Below are positions 26,790 through 36,359 of a stretch of 64,000 nt of DNA, one piece after another (position 1 is the first letter of the stretch; every line of letters starts with the position of its first letter). The notes beneath the pieces are model-generated. The model was not told the DNA's origin, did not search any database, and saw only the letters and a list, made by a program, of their open reading frames with translations. The DNA comes from COE1 sp963596435. GTDB taxonomy: Bacteria > Bacillota > Clostridia > Lachnospirales > Lachnospiraceae. A program made the position numbers and the translations under genes. Where the stretch lies: positions 62,001 through 126,000 of the forward strand of contig CAVBMG010000001.1 in NCBI GenBank assembly GCA_963596435.1. The letters run 5' to 3'.

Positions 26790-27815
26790 ATGGATTATAA
26801 GAAAGCAGGCGTTGATATTGAAGCCGGATACAAATCAGTTGAGTTAATGAAGCAGTATGTGAAGGGAACCATGAGACCTGAAGTATTAGGCGGTCTTGGC
26901 GGATTCTCCGGTGCATTTTCTCTGGATGCAATCAAGAATATGGAGAAGCCGGTTCTGTTATCTGGAACAGACGGTGTAGGAACCAAGATCAAGCTTGCAT
27001 TCCTGCTGGATAAGCATGATACAATCGGTATTGACTGTGTTGCCATGTGTGTAAATGACGTAGCATGTGCAGGCGGTGAACCTTTATTCTTCCTTGATTA
27101 TATTGCATGTGGTAAGAACTATCCTGAGAAGATCGCAACTATCGTTGCAGGTGTTGCAGAAGGCTGTAAGCAGGCAGGCGCAGCGCTGATCGGTGGTGAG
27201 ACAGCAGAACATCCGGGTCTTATGCCAGAAGATGAATATGACGTAGCAGGCTTCACTGTTGGCGTTGTAGATGAGAAAGATATGATCACCGGTGCTGACT
27301 TAAAGGCAGGCGATACTCTGATCGGTATTGCTTCCAGCGGTGTACACAGCAATGGTTTCTCACTGGTCAGAAAGGTATTTGAGATGACCAAGGAAAGCCT
27401 GAATACATATTATGATGAATTGGGTGCTACTCTGGGTGAGACACTTCTTGCACCTACAGTTATCTATGTAAAGGCACTGAAAAGCATCAAGGATGCCGGC
27501 GTCCGTGTTAAGGCATGCAGCCACATCACAGGCGGCGGCTTCTATGAGAACGTTCCAAGAATGCTTCCAGAAGGCGTACATGCAGTAATTAAGAAGGACA
27601 GCTATCAGGTTCCTCCTATCTTTGGCTTAATGCAGAAGAAGGGCAACATTGATGAACATATGATGTACAATACCTTTAACATGGGTCTTGGTATGGTACT
27701 GGCAGTAGATCCTGCTGATGTAGACAAGACAATGGCTGCAATCAAGGCAGCAGGCGAGACTCCTTATGTAATTGGTGAGACCAAGGCAGGAGAAAAAGGA
27801 GTAACATTATGCTAA
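26790..27815 (+). CDS. purM: Phosphoribosylformylglycinamidine cyclo-ligase (AIR synthetase)
   Basis: It closes FGAM to AIR with ATP. The opening MDYKKAGVDIEAG, GTDGVGTKIKLAF, GGETAEHPG and the later HITGGGFYENVPRMLP are family signatures. 341 residues, normal length. GAAAGGCGG precedes the ATG. The 3' end overlaps purN by 7 bp. Confidence 0.95.
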   Translation: MDYKKAGVDIEAGYKSVELMKQYVKGTMRPEVLGGLGGFSGAFSLDAIKNMEKPVLLSGTDGVGTKIKLAFLLDKHDTIGIDCVAMCVNDVACAGGEPLFFLDYIACGKNYPEKIATIVAGVAEGCKQAGAALIGGETAEHPGLMPEDEYDVAGFTVGVVDEKDMITGADLKAGDTLIGIASSGVHSNGFSLVRKVFEMTKESLNTYYDELGATLGETLLAPTVIYVKALKSIKDAGVRVKACSHITGGGFYENVPRMLPEGVHAVIKKDSYQVPPIFGLMQKKGNIDEHMMYNTFNMGLGMVLAVDPADVDKTMAAIKAAGETPYVIGETKAGEKGVTLC

Positions 27816-28402
27816 GAGTCTGTGTATGCGTATCAGGCGGTGGAACGAATCTGCAGGCAATTATGGATGCCATTGATTCAGGTAAGATCACCAATGCAGA
27901 GATTGTACGTGTTATCAGTAATAATAAGACAGCATATGCATTAGAGAGGGCTAAGAACCACGGGATTGATGCAGTTGCTGTATCTCCAAAAGATTATGAG
28001 ACAAGAGAGCTTTTTAATCAGGGTCTCCTGGATACGATAAATGAAGCACAGCCGGATCTTATTGTACTGGCTGGCTTCCTGGTAGTGATTCCTAAGAAAA
28101 TGATCGCACAGTATCGTAACCGTATTATTAATATTCACCCTTCTTTGATTCCATCTTTCTGCGGTACAGGATATTATGGATTGAAGGTGCATGAAGCAGC
28201 GCTGGAGAGAGGTGTGAAAGTAACCGGTGCTACCGTGCATTTTGTGGATGAAGGAACCGATACAGGTCCGATCATTCTGCAAAAGGCAGTATATGTAGAA
28301 CCGGGAGATACGCCCAAGGTATTGCAGCAGAGAGTCATGGAACAGGCAGAGTGGCAGATACTGCCACAGGCAATCGACATGATCGCCAATGGCAGGCTAT
28401 AG
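27809..28402 (+). CDS. purN: Phosphoribosylglycinamide formyltransferase
   Basis: It transfers the formyl group of 10-formyl-THF to GAR. The N-terminus VCVSGGGTNLQAIMDAI and NIHPSLIPSF with the downstream HFVDEGTDTGPII carry the catalytic Asn, His and Asp. 197 residues. Its start overlaps purM (ATGCTAA), so translation is coupled. Confidence 0.95.
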   Translation: MLRVCVCVSGGGTNLQAIMDAIDSGKITNAEIVRVISNNKTAYALERAKNHGIDAVAVSPKDYETRELFNQGLLDTINEAQPDLIVLAGFLVVIPKKMIAQYRNRIINIHPSLIPSFCGTGYYGLKVHEAALERGVKVTGATVHFVDEGTDTGPIILQKAVYVEPGDTPKVLQQRVMEQAEWQILPQAIDMIANGRL

Positions 28403-28437
28403 ATGATTGCAGGTTATTGAAAGGTATGGGGATTATA

Positions 28438-29709
28438 ATGAAAGTATTGATTGTAGGAAGTGGCGGAAGAGAACACGCAATTGCAACAAGCGTAGCAAAA
28501 AGTCCGAAAGTAGATAAAATATATTGTGCACCCGGTAATGCCGGCATCGGTCAGATTGCAGAGTGTGTACCTATTGGCGCTATGGAATTTGATAAAATAG
28601 TGGCTTTTGCCAAAGAAAATGCTATTGATCTGACCATCGTGGGAATGGATGATCCACTGGTTGGCGGTCTGGTAGACGCATTGGAAGCAGAAGGGCTGCG
28701 TGCATTTGGACCTCGTAAGAATGCGGCAATCTTGGAAGGCTCCAAGGCTTTTTCAAAAGACCTGATGAAGAAATACAATATTCCTACCGCAGCATATGAG
28801 ACCTTCGACAATGCACAGGAAGCACTGAACTATCTGGAAACAGCAGATTTTCCTATTGTATTAAAAGCAGACGGACTTGCTCTTGGTAAGGGAGTATTGA
28901 TCTGCAATACGCTGGAAGAAGCAAAAGCGGGCGTTAAGTCCATTATGCTGGATAAGCAGTTCGGTACAGCCGGTAATCGTATGGTCATCGAAGAATTCAT
29001 GACAGGACGTGAAGTATCTGTATTATCCTATGTAGATGGTAAGACAATCAAGACCATGACCTCTGCCCAGGATCACAAGCGTGCAAAGGACGGAGATCAG
29101 GGACTTAATACAGGCGGTATGGGTACTTTCTCACCGAGTCCTTTCTATACAGCAGAGGTAGATGAGTTCTGCAAGAAGTATATTTATCAGGCAACAGTAG
29201 ATGCAATGGCAGCAGAAGGCAGAGAGTTCAAGGGCATTATCTTCTTTGGACTGATGCTGACACCTAAGGGACCAAGAGTTCTGGAATACAATGCAAGATT
29301 TGGTGATCCTGAAGCACAGGTAGTATTGCCTCGTATGAAGAATGATATCATTGAAGTGATGGAAGCCTGCATTGACGGCACGCTGGATCAGGTTGATCTG
29401 CAGTTTGAAGATAATGCGGCAGTATGCGTTGTACTGGCATCAGATGGTTATCCTGTTAAGTATGAGAAGGGTCTGGAGATCAGAGGACTTGAGAACTTTG
29501 AGGGCAAGGAAGGTTATTACTGCTTCCATGCAGGTACGAAGCTTGTCGATGGTAAATTTGTGACCAATGGAGGCAGAGTCCTTGGCATCACAGCCAAAGG
29601 TGCTACTTTGAAGGAAGCCAGAGCAAATGCCTATGCAGCGACAGAATGGGTAGATTTTGACAATAAATATATGCGTCATGATATTGGTAAGGCAATTGAT
29701 GAAGCATAG
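28438..29709 (+). CDS. purD: Phosphoribosylamine-glycine ligase (GAR synthetase)
   Basis: An ATP-grasp enzyme joining glycine to phosphoribosylamine. It starts VLIVGSGGREHAIA; the ATP-grasp core has ADGLALGKGVLIC and RFGDPEAQVVLPRM. 423 residues is normal. The start is ATG 28438; a longer frame from 28351 runs back into purN and is not the real start. It closes the visible pur gene set. Confidence 0.95.
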   Translation: MKVLIVGSGGREHAIATSVAKSPKVDKIYCAPGNAGIGQIAECVPIGAMEFDKIVAFAKENAIDLTIVGMDDPLVGGLVDALEAEGLRAFGPRKNAAILEGSKAFSKDLMKKYNIPTAAYETFDNAQEALNYLETADFPIVLKADGLALGKGVLICNTLEEAKAGVKSIMLDKQFGTAGNRMVIEEFMTGREVSVLSYVDGKTIKTMTSAQDHKRAKDGDQGLNTGGMGTFSPSPFYTAEVDEFCKKYIYQATVDAMAAEGREFKGIIFFGLMLTPKGPRVLEYNARFGDPEAQVVLPRMKNDIIEVMEACIDGTLDQVDLQFEDNAAVCVVLASDGYPVKYEKGLEIRGLENFEGKEGYYCFHAGTKLVDGKFVTNGGRVLGITAKGATLKEARANAYAATEWVDFDNKYMRHDIGKAIDEA

Positions 29710-29738
29710 AACAGAAGTTAAGGGAAGTGAGAGAACAG

Positions 29739-31364
29739 ATGAAGTTATTGAGACATAAAGAACATAGAGGCAACAGAGGCTTCATTCGTGTATTGGCAGC
29801 TATGATGTTTTGTTTGGTTTTAAGCATCGGTACAGTATGTTATGCAGATGAAGTATCAGCAACAGTAACAGTTGCCAGCGCAAAGATCCGTGCATCAGCT
29901 GATCCAAACAGCCAGCAGCTGGGCAGCGCCAAGCAGGGTGGTACAGTGTCCATTATCGGACAGACAACAGGAACAGATGGTAAGACCTGGTATCAGGTAT
30001 TTGTAGATGCGAATACCAAGGGATTCATCAGAGCAGATCTGGTAAATGTAACAGGAACAGGAACCATCAGTTCTGTTTCATCTGATGCATCAGCATCTAC
30101 AAGTACAACAACAACTACTACGACCGATACGCAGGTCAGCTCAACGGATAAGAAATCAGGTACAGTACAGACCAATAATGTACGTATCAGAAAAGGTGCA
30201 TCTACCACAGCTGACGTAGTAGCTACAGCCAACAGAGGTATGGTAGTAACAGTAACAGGTGAAGCAGCAGGAGATGACGGAAAGACCTGGTATCAGATTT
30301 CTTTTACTTATAACAGCAAGGAAATCACAGGATTCATCCGTTCAGATCTGGTGACTTTTGATACATTACCGGCAGATACAGCACAGACAACCATTAATGG
30401 AACCAGTGAAACGACAGAAGAACCTGAAACAGAGGCAACTACAGAAGAAGTGACAGAACCTGCAACAGAGGAACAGCCACAGGAGCAGGAAAGCAGCAGC
30501 TCTTCTAATGATGCACAGAATATGATTCTGATGAATGTGGACGATGTTCCCTACATTATGCCTGAGTTCAATCCCATCATTCTGAAGTGGGAGGATCAGG
30601 ATATCAATGCATACAAGAATGGTGATTTCTATCTTTTCTATGCACAGAAGCAGAATGGAGAAGAAGGCTGGTTTGTATTTGACTCTGTAAATAATGTATA
30701 TGAACGCTATGTATACAGTACAGAGGGAGCAACGGTTCCAGAGACAAGTACCATGTCAGGGAATATGTTACCGGTTATTATTCTTGCTGTTATCATCGTA
30801 ATTCTGCTGATTGCCATTATTCTGATGTTCATGAAGCTAAGAGAATATACCGGCGAGTACGAAGAATACGAGGATGATGAGGAAGACGACGAGTACGGCG
30901 ACGAGGAAGAGGCTGAAGAAGAGGAAGAAGAACTTGAAGAAGAACCTGTCAGACGTCCCATACAGCAGCCAAGAAGACAACCGACACGGCAGCCTGTGAG
31001 AAATCAGGAGCCGAGAGAAGAAGGACAGCCGGCAAGACGTCCTCAGCAGCCGGTGAGACGTCCACAGGGTGAAGAGCAGAGAACACAGCAGCAGCCATCA
31101 AGACGTCAGGAGACACAGCCGGCAAGACGTCCTCAACAGCAGGGACAGCCGGTAAGACGCCAGGAAGGTGAACAGCCAGTAAGACGTCAGGCACAGCAGT
31201 CCGAGTCAGCAAGACCGGCAAGCAGACAGCCACAGGGTAATCCAAACCGCAGACCTGCTCAGCCAAGACCTGAGAACCAGTCACAGAGACCTGCACAGCA
31301 GGGCAGAAAAGCCAAGAATTTCCTGGATTCTGAAGATGATGATATGGAGTTCATTGACATATAA
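29739..31364 (+). CDS. Membrane protein with two extracellular SH3 domains and Arg/Gln/Pro-rich cytoplasmic tail
   Basis: 541 residues. A signal peptide (residues about 15-40) is followed by two bacterial SH3 domains (about 40-105 and 145-215), each with KTWYQ near its end. A Thr/Glu-rich linker, a small globular part and a transmembrane segment (about 342-365) come next. The cytoplasmic tail is first very acidic (Glu/Asp run) and then 150 residues rich in RRP, QQP and VRR repeats. Bacterial SH3 domains often bind peptidoglycan, so the protein could link wall state to something inside. Start 29739 has AGGGAAGTGAG upstream. It follows purD by 29 bp, but no functional tie to purines is evident. 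Confidence 0.72.
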   Translation: MKLLRHKEHRGNRGFIRVLAAMMFCLVLSIGTVCYADEVSATVTVASAKIRASADPNSQQLGSAKQGGTVSIIGQTTGTDGKTWYQVFVDANTKGFIRADLVNVTGTGTISSVSSDASASTSTTTTTTTDTQVSSTDKKSGTVQTNNVRIRKGASTTADVVATANRGMVVTVTGEAAGDDGKTWYQISFTYNSKEITGFIRSDLVTFDTLPADTAQTTINGTSETTEEPETEATTEEVTEPATEEQPQEQESSSSSNDAQNMILMNVDDVPYIMPEFNPIILKWEDQDINAYKNGDFYLFYAQKQNGEEGWFVFDSVNNVYERYVYSTEGATVPETSTMSGNMLPVIILAVIIVILLIAIILMFMKLREYTGEYEEYEDDEEDDEYGDEEEAEEEEEELEEEPVRRPIQQPRRQPTRQPVRNQEPREEGQPARRPQQPVRRPQGEEQRTQQQPSRRQETQPARRPQQQGQPVRRQEGEQPVRRQAQQSESARPASRQPQGNPNRRPAQPRPENQSQRPAQQGRKAKNFLDSEDDDMEFIDI

Positions 31365-31383
31365 TAAATGATCAGAGACAGAA

Positions 31384-31430
31384 AGAGAGCTTTACCTGAA
31401 AAAAGGGTAGAGCTCTTTTATATTTTTTTT
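31384..31430 (+). terminator. Rho-independent terminator
   Basis: An imperfect stem made by AGAGCTTTACCT (31386-31397) and AGGGTAGAGCTCT (from 31404), followed by a long T-run. It ends the SH3 gene and the pur transcript. Confidence 0.8.
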
Positions 31431-31432
31431 AC

Positions 31433-31461
31433 TTGTATACAGTATTTCATTGTGCTAGAAT
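31433..31461 (+). promoter_or_regulatory. Likely promoter of the GntR-clpC operon
   Basis: TTGTAT (31433-31438), a 17-bp spacer and TAGAAT (31456-31461), about 80 bp before the regulator gene. Confidence 0.5.
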
Positions 31462-31542
31462 TATTATAACAGTAGTATGTATAGGCGCTATAAGGCAGTC
31501 TATACACAAATTTGCAGATACTGGAAAGGCATGGATGTTAAT

Positions 31543-31929
31543 ATGTATATAGAAATTGATTTTAACAGTGATGAGGCTTTGTATCTACAGCTTAGAAATC
31601 AGATTATTATCGGAATCGCCACATCTCAGTATCAGGAGGGAGACACGCTCCCATCCGTGAGACAGCTTGCAGATACCATTGGAATTAATATGCATACAGT
31701 AAATAAAGCATATTCTGTATTGAAGCAGGAGGGCTTTGTGAAAGTAGACCGCCGCAAGGGTGCTGTCATTTCCGTGGATATTGATAAATTGCAGGCAATT
31801 GAGGAACTGAAGAGGGATTTGCAGGTGGTTCTTGCCAAGAGCAGATGTAAGAAGGTATCTAAGCAGGAAGTACATGCACTGATTGATGAGATTTATCAAA
31901 ATTATGAAGATAATGGAGGCATAGAGTAA
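31543..31929 (+). CDS. YtrA-type GntR family transcriptional regulator
   Basis: 128 residues: an N-terminal winged helix (MYIEIDFNSDEALYLQLRNQ, then LPSVRQLADTIGINMHTVNK) and a short helical tail of about 50 residues, the layout of the YtrA subfamily. These regulators usually repress their own operon. The start is taken at ATG 31543; ATG 31531 is also possible, and a frame from 31477 is unlikely. The stop overlaps the clpC start (TAATG), so it is co-translated with clpC, in the place where ctsR is found in many Bacillota. Confidence 0.85.
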   Translation: MYIEIDFNSDEALYLQLRNQIIIGIATSQYQEGDTLPSVRQLADTIGINMHTVNKAYSVLKQEGFVKVDRRKGAVISVDIDKLQAIEELKRDLQVVLAKSRCKKVSKQEVHALIDEIYQNYEDNGGIE

Positions 31930-34379
31930 TGCAGCAATTTACAGATAAAGCCAAGACAGCTTTACAGTTAGCTGCGAAGGCTGCGAGAGATTTACATCAA
32001 AGCTATATCGGCAGCGAGCATCTGTTAGTGGGTCTTGTCCGTGAGAAGACAGGTGTGGCAGCTAATGTACTTCAGGATAATGGAGTAGATGAAATCCAGA
32101 TGATCAGCATGATTAAAGATCTGATTGCACCGGAGAGTAATCTGGCTGTGCTGGAGAGGGATGGATATTCACCAAGGGCAGCCCGTATTCTGGAAGACAG
32201 TCACAGACAGGCACAAAGATACGGTAATCAGATGACGGGAACAGAACATATTCTTCTGGCTCTGTTAAGTGAAGGAGAGAATGTAGGGCTGCGTCTGCTG
32301 AATACTGTAGGAATTAATATACAGAAGTTATATATGGATACTTTGATTGCTATGGGAGAGGATGTTTCCCGGCATAAGGAGGATCTGAGAAAACGCAATG
32401 CCAAGAAGGCAGGAGGTGCGACTTCAACACTGAATCAGTACAGCCGTGATCTGACTGCACTCGCAAGAGAAGGCAGACTGGATCCTGTTATTGGCAGAGA
32501 CACAGAGATCATGCGAGTTGTACAGATCTTATCCAGAAGAACCAAGAATAACCCTTGCCTGATAGGTGAACCGGGTGTAGGCAAGACTGCAATCGCAGAA
32601 GGACTGGCACTCAGAATTGTGAATGGCGAAGTGCCGGATACTGTAAAGAATAAGCGTGTTGTGACTTTGGATCTGTCAGGAATGGTAGCCGGTTCCAAGT
32701 ATCGTGGGGAATTTGAAGAGAGAATCAAGAAGGTTATCAAAGAAGTAATAGAAGCAGGTAATATTTATCTTTTTCTGGATGAATTGCATACCCTGATCGG
32801 TGCCGGTGGTGCGGAAGGAGCAATTGATGCGTCAAACATTCTGAAACCGTCTCTGTCAAGAGGTGAGATACAGCTGATTGGAGCTACCACAATTTCAGAA
32901 TATCGTAAATATATTGAGAAGGATGCAGCACTGGAACGTAGATTCCAGCCGGTTATGGTCGAGGAGCCTTCCCAGGAAGAAGCAATCCGTATCCTGTCAG
33001 GTATTGCATATAAATATGAAGAGCATCATAAGGTGACTATTTCACCAGAGGCAATCGAAGCCGCAGTAAAGCTTTCAGACAGATATATCAATGACCGAAA
33101 TCTGCCGGATAAGGCGATTGACCTGATTGATGAGGCATCCGCAGCTCTTCGTTTGAAAAATATGAACATTCCTGAGAATATTAAGGAAATGCAGGATGCA
33201 ATCAGAAAGTACGATCTTGAGATTGAGGATGCAATTAAGAATGAAGCCTATACAGAGGCTGCTGAACATCGCAAGAATCAGCAGGAACTGATGAAAAAGT
33301 ATGATAAAGCAGTAAGCCGTTATGAAAAGGCACAGGCACAGAAGAATCTGGTAGTAACAGAGAATGACATTGCAGAAGTAGTGTCCAACTGGACGAAGAT
33401 TCCAGTACAGAAGCTGGCTCAGAAAGAGAGCGAGAGACTGTTAAAGCTGGAAAGCATACTGCATAAGCGTGTCGTAGGACAGGAAGAAGCAGTCAGTGCA
33501 GTGGCAAGAGCCATGAAGCGAGGCAGAGTGGGATTACAGGATCCGAACAGACCAATCGGTTCTTTCCTTTTCCTGGGACCGACTGGTGTAGGTAAGACAG
33601 AATTATCCAAAGCACTGGCAGAAGCCATGTTTGGTTCTGAGAATGCGCTGATCAGGGTCGATATGTCAGAATATATGGAGTCTCATTCGGTATCCAAGAT
33701 GATAGGCTCACCGCCAGGATATGTGGGATTTGAAGAGGGTGGACAGCTCAGTGAGAAGGTACGCCGTAACCCATATTCGGTTGTCCTTTTTGATGAGATT
33801 GAGAAAGCACACCCTGATGTGTTCAATGTCCTTTTACAGGTGCTGGATGATGGACATATCACAGATTCCAAGGGGCGTAAGGTAAGCTTTAAGAATACGG
33901 TGCTCATTATGACTTCCAACGCAGGTGCACAGAGAATTATTGAACCTAAGAATCTGGGATTTGCGACCAAGACAGATGAGAAGGCTGATTATAATAAGAT
34001 GAAAGCCAATGTCATGGAGGAAGTAAAACGTCTGTTCAAACCTGAATTCATCAACCGAATTGATGAAATTATGGTATTCCATCCATTGACAGAGAAGGAT
34101 ATGAAGCAGATCATTACGCTTCTGTCCAAGAATTTGTGTGATCGTTGTAAGACACAGATGGATATTGATTTGACATTCACCAGTACATTAAAGGATTATC
34201 TGGTAAAGAAATATTCAGACCTCAAGATGGGAGCCAGACCTTTGAAGCGTGCAATCCAGAATGTAGTAGAAGATGAGCTGGCTACAGCGATTCTGGAGGG
34301 CAGAGTGAAACGCGGCGATGTGGTTCACGCAGGTATCAAGAATGATAAAATTACTTTTACAGTTAAGGAATCAAAATAG
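31929..34379 (+). CDS. clpC: ATP-dependent Clp protease ATPase subunit ClpC
   Basis: An 816-residue Hsp100 unfoldase feeding ClpP. An N-terminal double repeat is followed by a first AAA+ domain with GEPGVGKTA near residue 215. Then come a middle domain with a UVR-like segment (EAYTEAAEHRKNQQELMKKY) and a second AAA+ domain with GPTGVGKTE near residue 555. The C-terminal part ends in the usual small domain. It normally acts in protein quality control and regulated proteolysis. No mcsA or mcsB lies beside it. Confidence 0.95.
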   Translation: MQQFTDKAKTALQLAAKAARDLHQSYIGSEHLLVGLVREKTGVAANVLQDNGVDEIQMISMIKDLIAPESNLAVLERDGYSPRAARILEDSHRQAQRYGNQMTGTEHILLALLSEGENVGLRLLNTVGINIQKLYMDTLIAMGEDVSRHKEDLRKRNAKKAGGATSTLNQYSRDLTALAREGRLDPVIGRDTEIMRVVQILSRRTKNNPCLIGEPGVGKTAIAEGLALRIVNGEVPDTVKNKRVVTLDLSGMVAGSKYRGEFEERIKKVIKEVIEAGNIYLFLDELHTLIGAGGAEGAIDASNILKPSLSRGEIQLIGATTISEYRKYIEKDAALERRFQPVMVEEPSQEEAIRILSGIAYKYEEHHKVTISPEAIEAAVKLSDRYINDRNLPDKAIDLIDEASAALRLKNMNIPENIKEMQDAIRKYDLEIEDAIKNEAYTEAAEHRKNQQELMKKYDKAVSRYEKAQAQKNLVVTENDIAEVVSNWTKIPVQKLAQKESERLLKLESILHKRVVGQEEAVSAVARAMKRGRVGLQDPNRPIGSFLFLGPTGVGKTELSKALAEAMFGSENALIRVDMSEYMESHSVSKMIGSPPGYVGFEEGGQLSEKVRRNPYSVVLFDEIEKAHPDVFNVLLQVLDDGHITDSKGRKVSFKNTVLIMTSNAGAQRIIEPKNLGFATKTDEKADYNKMKANVMEEVKRLFKPEFINRIDEIMVFHPLTEKDMKQIITLLSKNLCDRCKTQMDIDLTFTSTLKDYLVKKYSDLKMGARPLKRAIQNVVEDELATAILEGRVKRGDVVHAGIKNDKITFTVKESK

Positions 34380-34482
34380 CCTGATGAATTTCAAAAACTT
34401 GTAAAATTCTTGTGGAAAAACTGCAAATTTTATTATATACTGTAACAAAAAACCAAAGTATTTTTTTAGGAGGACGAAAGAA

Positions 34483-34899
34483 ATGGCAGTAGTGGAAGAA
34501 TTACTACGCTCCGAAAGCAACGGAAATATCAGTTTTGGTAATCATATGCTGAAACAGAAAGCGAAGCTTGAAGATTTTGAGCATGCAGGGGATATTTATA
34601 AAGTAAAGACATATGATGCAATGACCAAGCTGGAGAAGAATGGAATGTTTCTATATGAATCAGTTCCTGGTACATCCGTATTTGATTTTGCTGAAAATAG
34701 CACAGGAATTGCATTTACAGTAGAAGGAGAAGAGGATGCGCAGATAACGATTGGCCTGGAAGATGACTCCGAATATGAAGTATTTATTGATGATGCCAGC
34801 GTAGGCACCATGAAGACTAATCTGGCTGGAAAGATCAATGTCAGCGTAGAATTAGCCGGCATTGGTAAGGCGCAGGTAAAGCTGTTAAAGCGCGGATAA
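34483..34899 (+). CDS. Conserved small beta-rich protein of unknown function
   Basis: 138 residues, cytoplasmic by sequence, ending in two beta-rich segments. It starts MAVVEELLRSESNGNISFGN. Near-identical proteins are common in Lachnospiraceae and some are labelled endosialidase, a label I cannot support from sequence since no catalytic site is visible. AGGAGG precedes the ATG, and it has its own terminator. Its place between clpC and radA may be conserved. Confidence 0.75.
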   Translation: MAVVEELLRSESNGNISFGNHMLKQKAKLEDFEHAGDIYKVKTYDAMTKLEKNGMFLYESVPGTSVFDFAENSTGIAFTVEGEEDAQITIGLEDDSEYEVFIDDASVGTMKTNLAGKINVSVELAGIGKAQVKLLKRG

Positions 34900-34913
34900 A
34901 TAAGAATTAATAT

Positions 34914-34940
34914 AAGCCTTCTCGTATGAGGAGGCTTTTT
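34914..34940 (+). terminator. Rho-independent terminator before radA
   Basis: AAGCCTTCTC (34914-34923) and GAGGAGGCTT (34928-34937) with a 4-nt loop and T-run. The radA ribosome site follows 11 nt later, so some read-through is probably needed for radA. Confidence 0.8.
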
Positions 34941-34961
34941 AAAGTTTAAAAGGAGGTATAT

Positions 34962-36338
34962 ATGGCAAAAGCCAGAACGGCAACAGTGTTTTTCTGCCAG
35001 AACTGTGGGTACGAATCTGCCAAGTGGATGGGGCAGTGTCCTGCATGTAAGCAGTGGAATACGCTGGTTGAGGAGAAGGTAAGTGTTACGGGAAGCGGTA
35101 TGGGGGGAAGTGCGAAGATTACCCCGGCAAAGGATAGACCCAAACCTGTAGCAATCAGTACCATAGATATGAAAGAGGAAGACAGGGTGTCTACAGGACT
35201 TGCAGAGCTGGATCGCGTACTGGGAGGCGGCATTATGGCTGGCTCGCTGACTCTGGTGGGCGGCGACCCCGGAATCGGTAAATCTACACTGTTATTGCAG
35301 GTATGCAGAAATCTTGTGAATGCGGGACATAAGGTACTCTATATATCCGGTGAGGAATCTCTTAAACAGATCAAGCTTCGCGCAAATCGAATCGGTGAAT
35401 TTAAAGATACGATGCTTCTGTTGTGTGAGACTAACCTGGAGCTGGTTGAAGATGCCATAAAGCAGGCTCAGCCGGAGGTAGTAATCATAGATTCCATTCA
35501 GACGATGTATCAGGAGTCTGTATCTTCAGCACCGGGCAGTGTTTCGCAGGTCAGAGAAGCAACGAATATCTTTTTACAGCTGGCAAAAGGTATGGGAATC
35601 TCCATTTTTATCGTGGGTCATGTAACAAAAGAAGGAACCGTGGCAGGACCACGAGTGCTGGAGCACATGGTAGATACTGTGCTGTATTTTGAGGGTGACA
35701 GACATGCTTCTTACCGGATTCTGCGAGGCGTAAAGAACAGATTCGGCTCTACCAATGAAATCGGAGTCTTTGAAATGCGCAAGGATGGACTTGCAGAAGT
35801 GGCGAACCCTTCCGAATTCATGTTAAATGGTAAACCGGAAGGCGCCAGTGGTTCTGTAGTAGTGTGCTCTGTAGAGGGAACAAGACCTATTCTGATCGAG
35901 ATTCAGGCACTGGTATGCAGAACGAATTTCGGGATTCCAAGACGTCAGACGACAGGAACGGATTTTAACAGGGTCAACCTGCTTATGGCTGTTCTGGAGA
36001 AAAGACTGGGAATACAGATCGGTGACTGTGATGCCTATGTGAACATCGCAGGTGGAATGAAGATCAATGAACCTGCAATTGACCTGGGAATCATTATGGC
36101 GATTGTATCCAGCTACAAGAATCGCCCGATAGATGAGAAAACAATTGTATTTGGTGAAGTCGGATTAAGCGGTGAAGTCAGAGCTGTCAGTCAGGCACAG
36201 CAGCGAGTGCAGGAAGCCAGAAAACTTGGCTATGAGACAGTAATCATGCCAAAAGTCAGCGCAGAAGGACTGGAAAATATAAAAGGAATCAAAATAATCG
36301 GCGTATCCGGCATTGGAGAGGCGATTGACATTATATAA
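34962..36338 (+). CDS. radA: DNA repair protein RadA
   Basis: 458 residues. A branch-migration helicase used in recombination repair. N-terminal zinc finger (CQNCGYES, CPACKQW), Walker A GDPGIGKST, the RadA-specific KNRFG motif, and a C-terminal Lon protease-like domain. AAGGAGG precedes the ATG. The clpC-radA order is common in Bacillota. Confidence 0.96.
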   Translation: MAKARTATVFFCQNCGYESAKWMGQCPACKQWNTLVEEKVSVTGSGMGGSAKITPAKDRPKPVAISTIDMKEEDRVSTGLAELDRVLGGGIMAGSLTLVGGDPGIGKSTLLLQVCRNLVNAGHKVLYISGEESLKQIKLRANRIGEFKDTMLLLCETNLELVEDAIKQAQPEVVIIDSIQTMYQESVSSAPGSVSQVREATNIFLQLAKGMGISIFIVGHVTKEGTVAGPRVLEHMVDTVLYFEGDRHASYRILRGVKNRFGSTNEIGVFEMRKDGLAEVANPSEFMLNGKPEGASGSVVVCSVEGTRPILIEIQALVCRTNFGIPRRQTTGTDFNRVNLLMAVLEKRLGIQIGDCDAYVNIAGGMKINEPAIDLGIIMAIVSSYKNRPIDEKTIVFGEVGLSGEVRAVSQAQQRVQEARKLGYETVIMPKVSAEGLENIKGIKIIGVSGIGEAIDII

Positions 36339-36359
36339 TAAAGGAGATTAAGAATCAAA

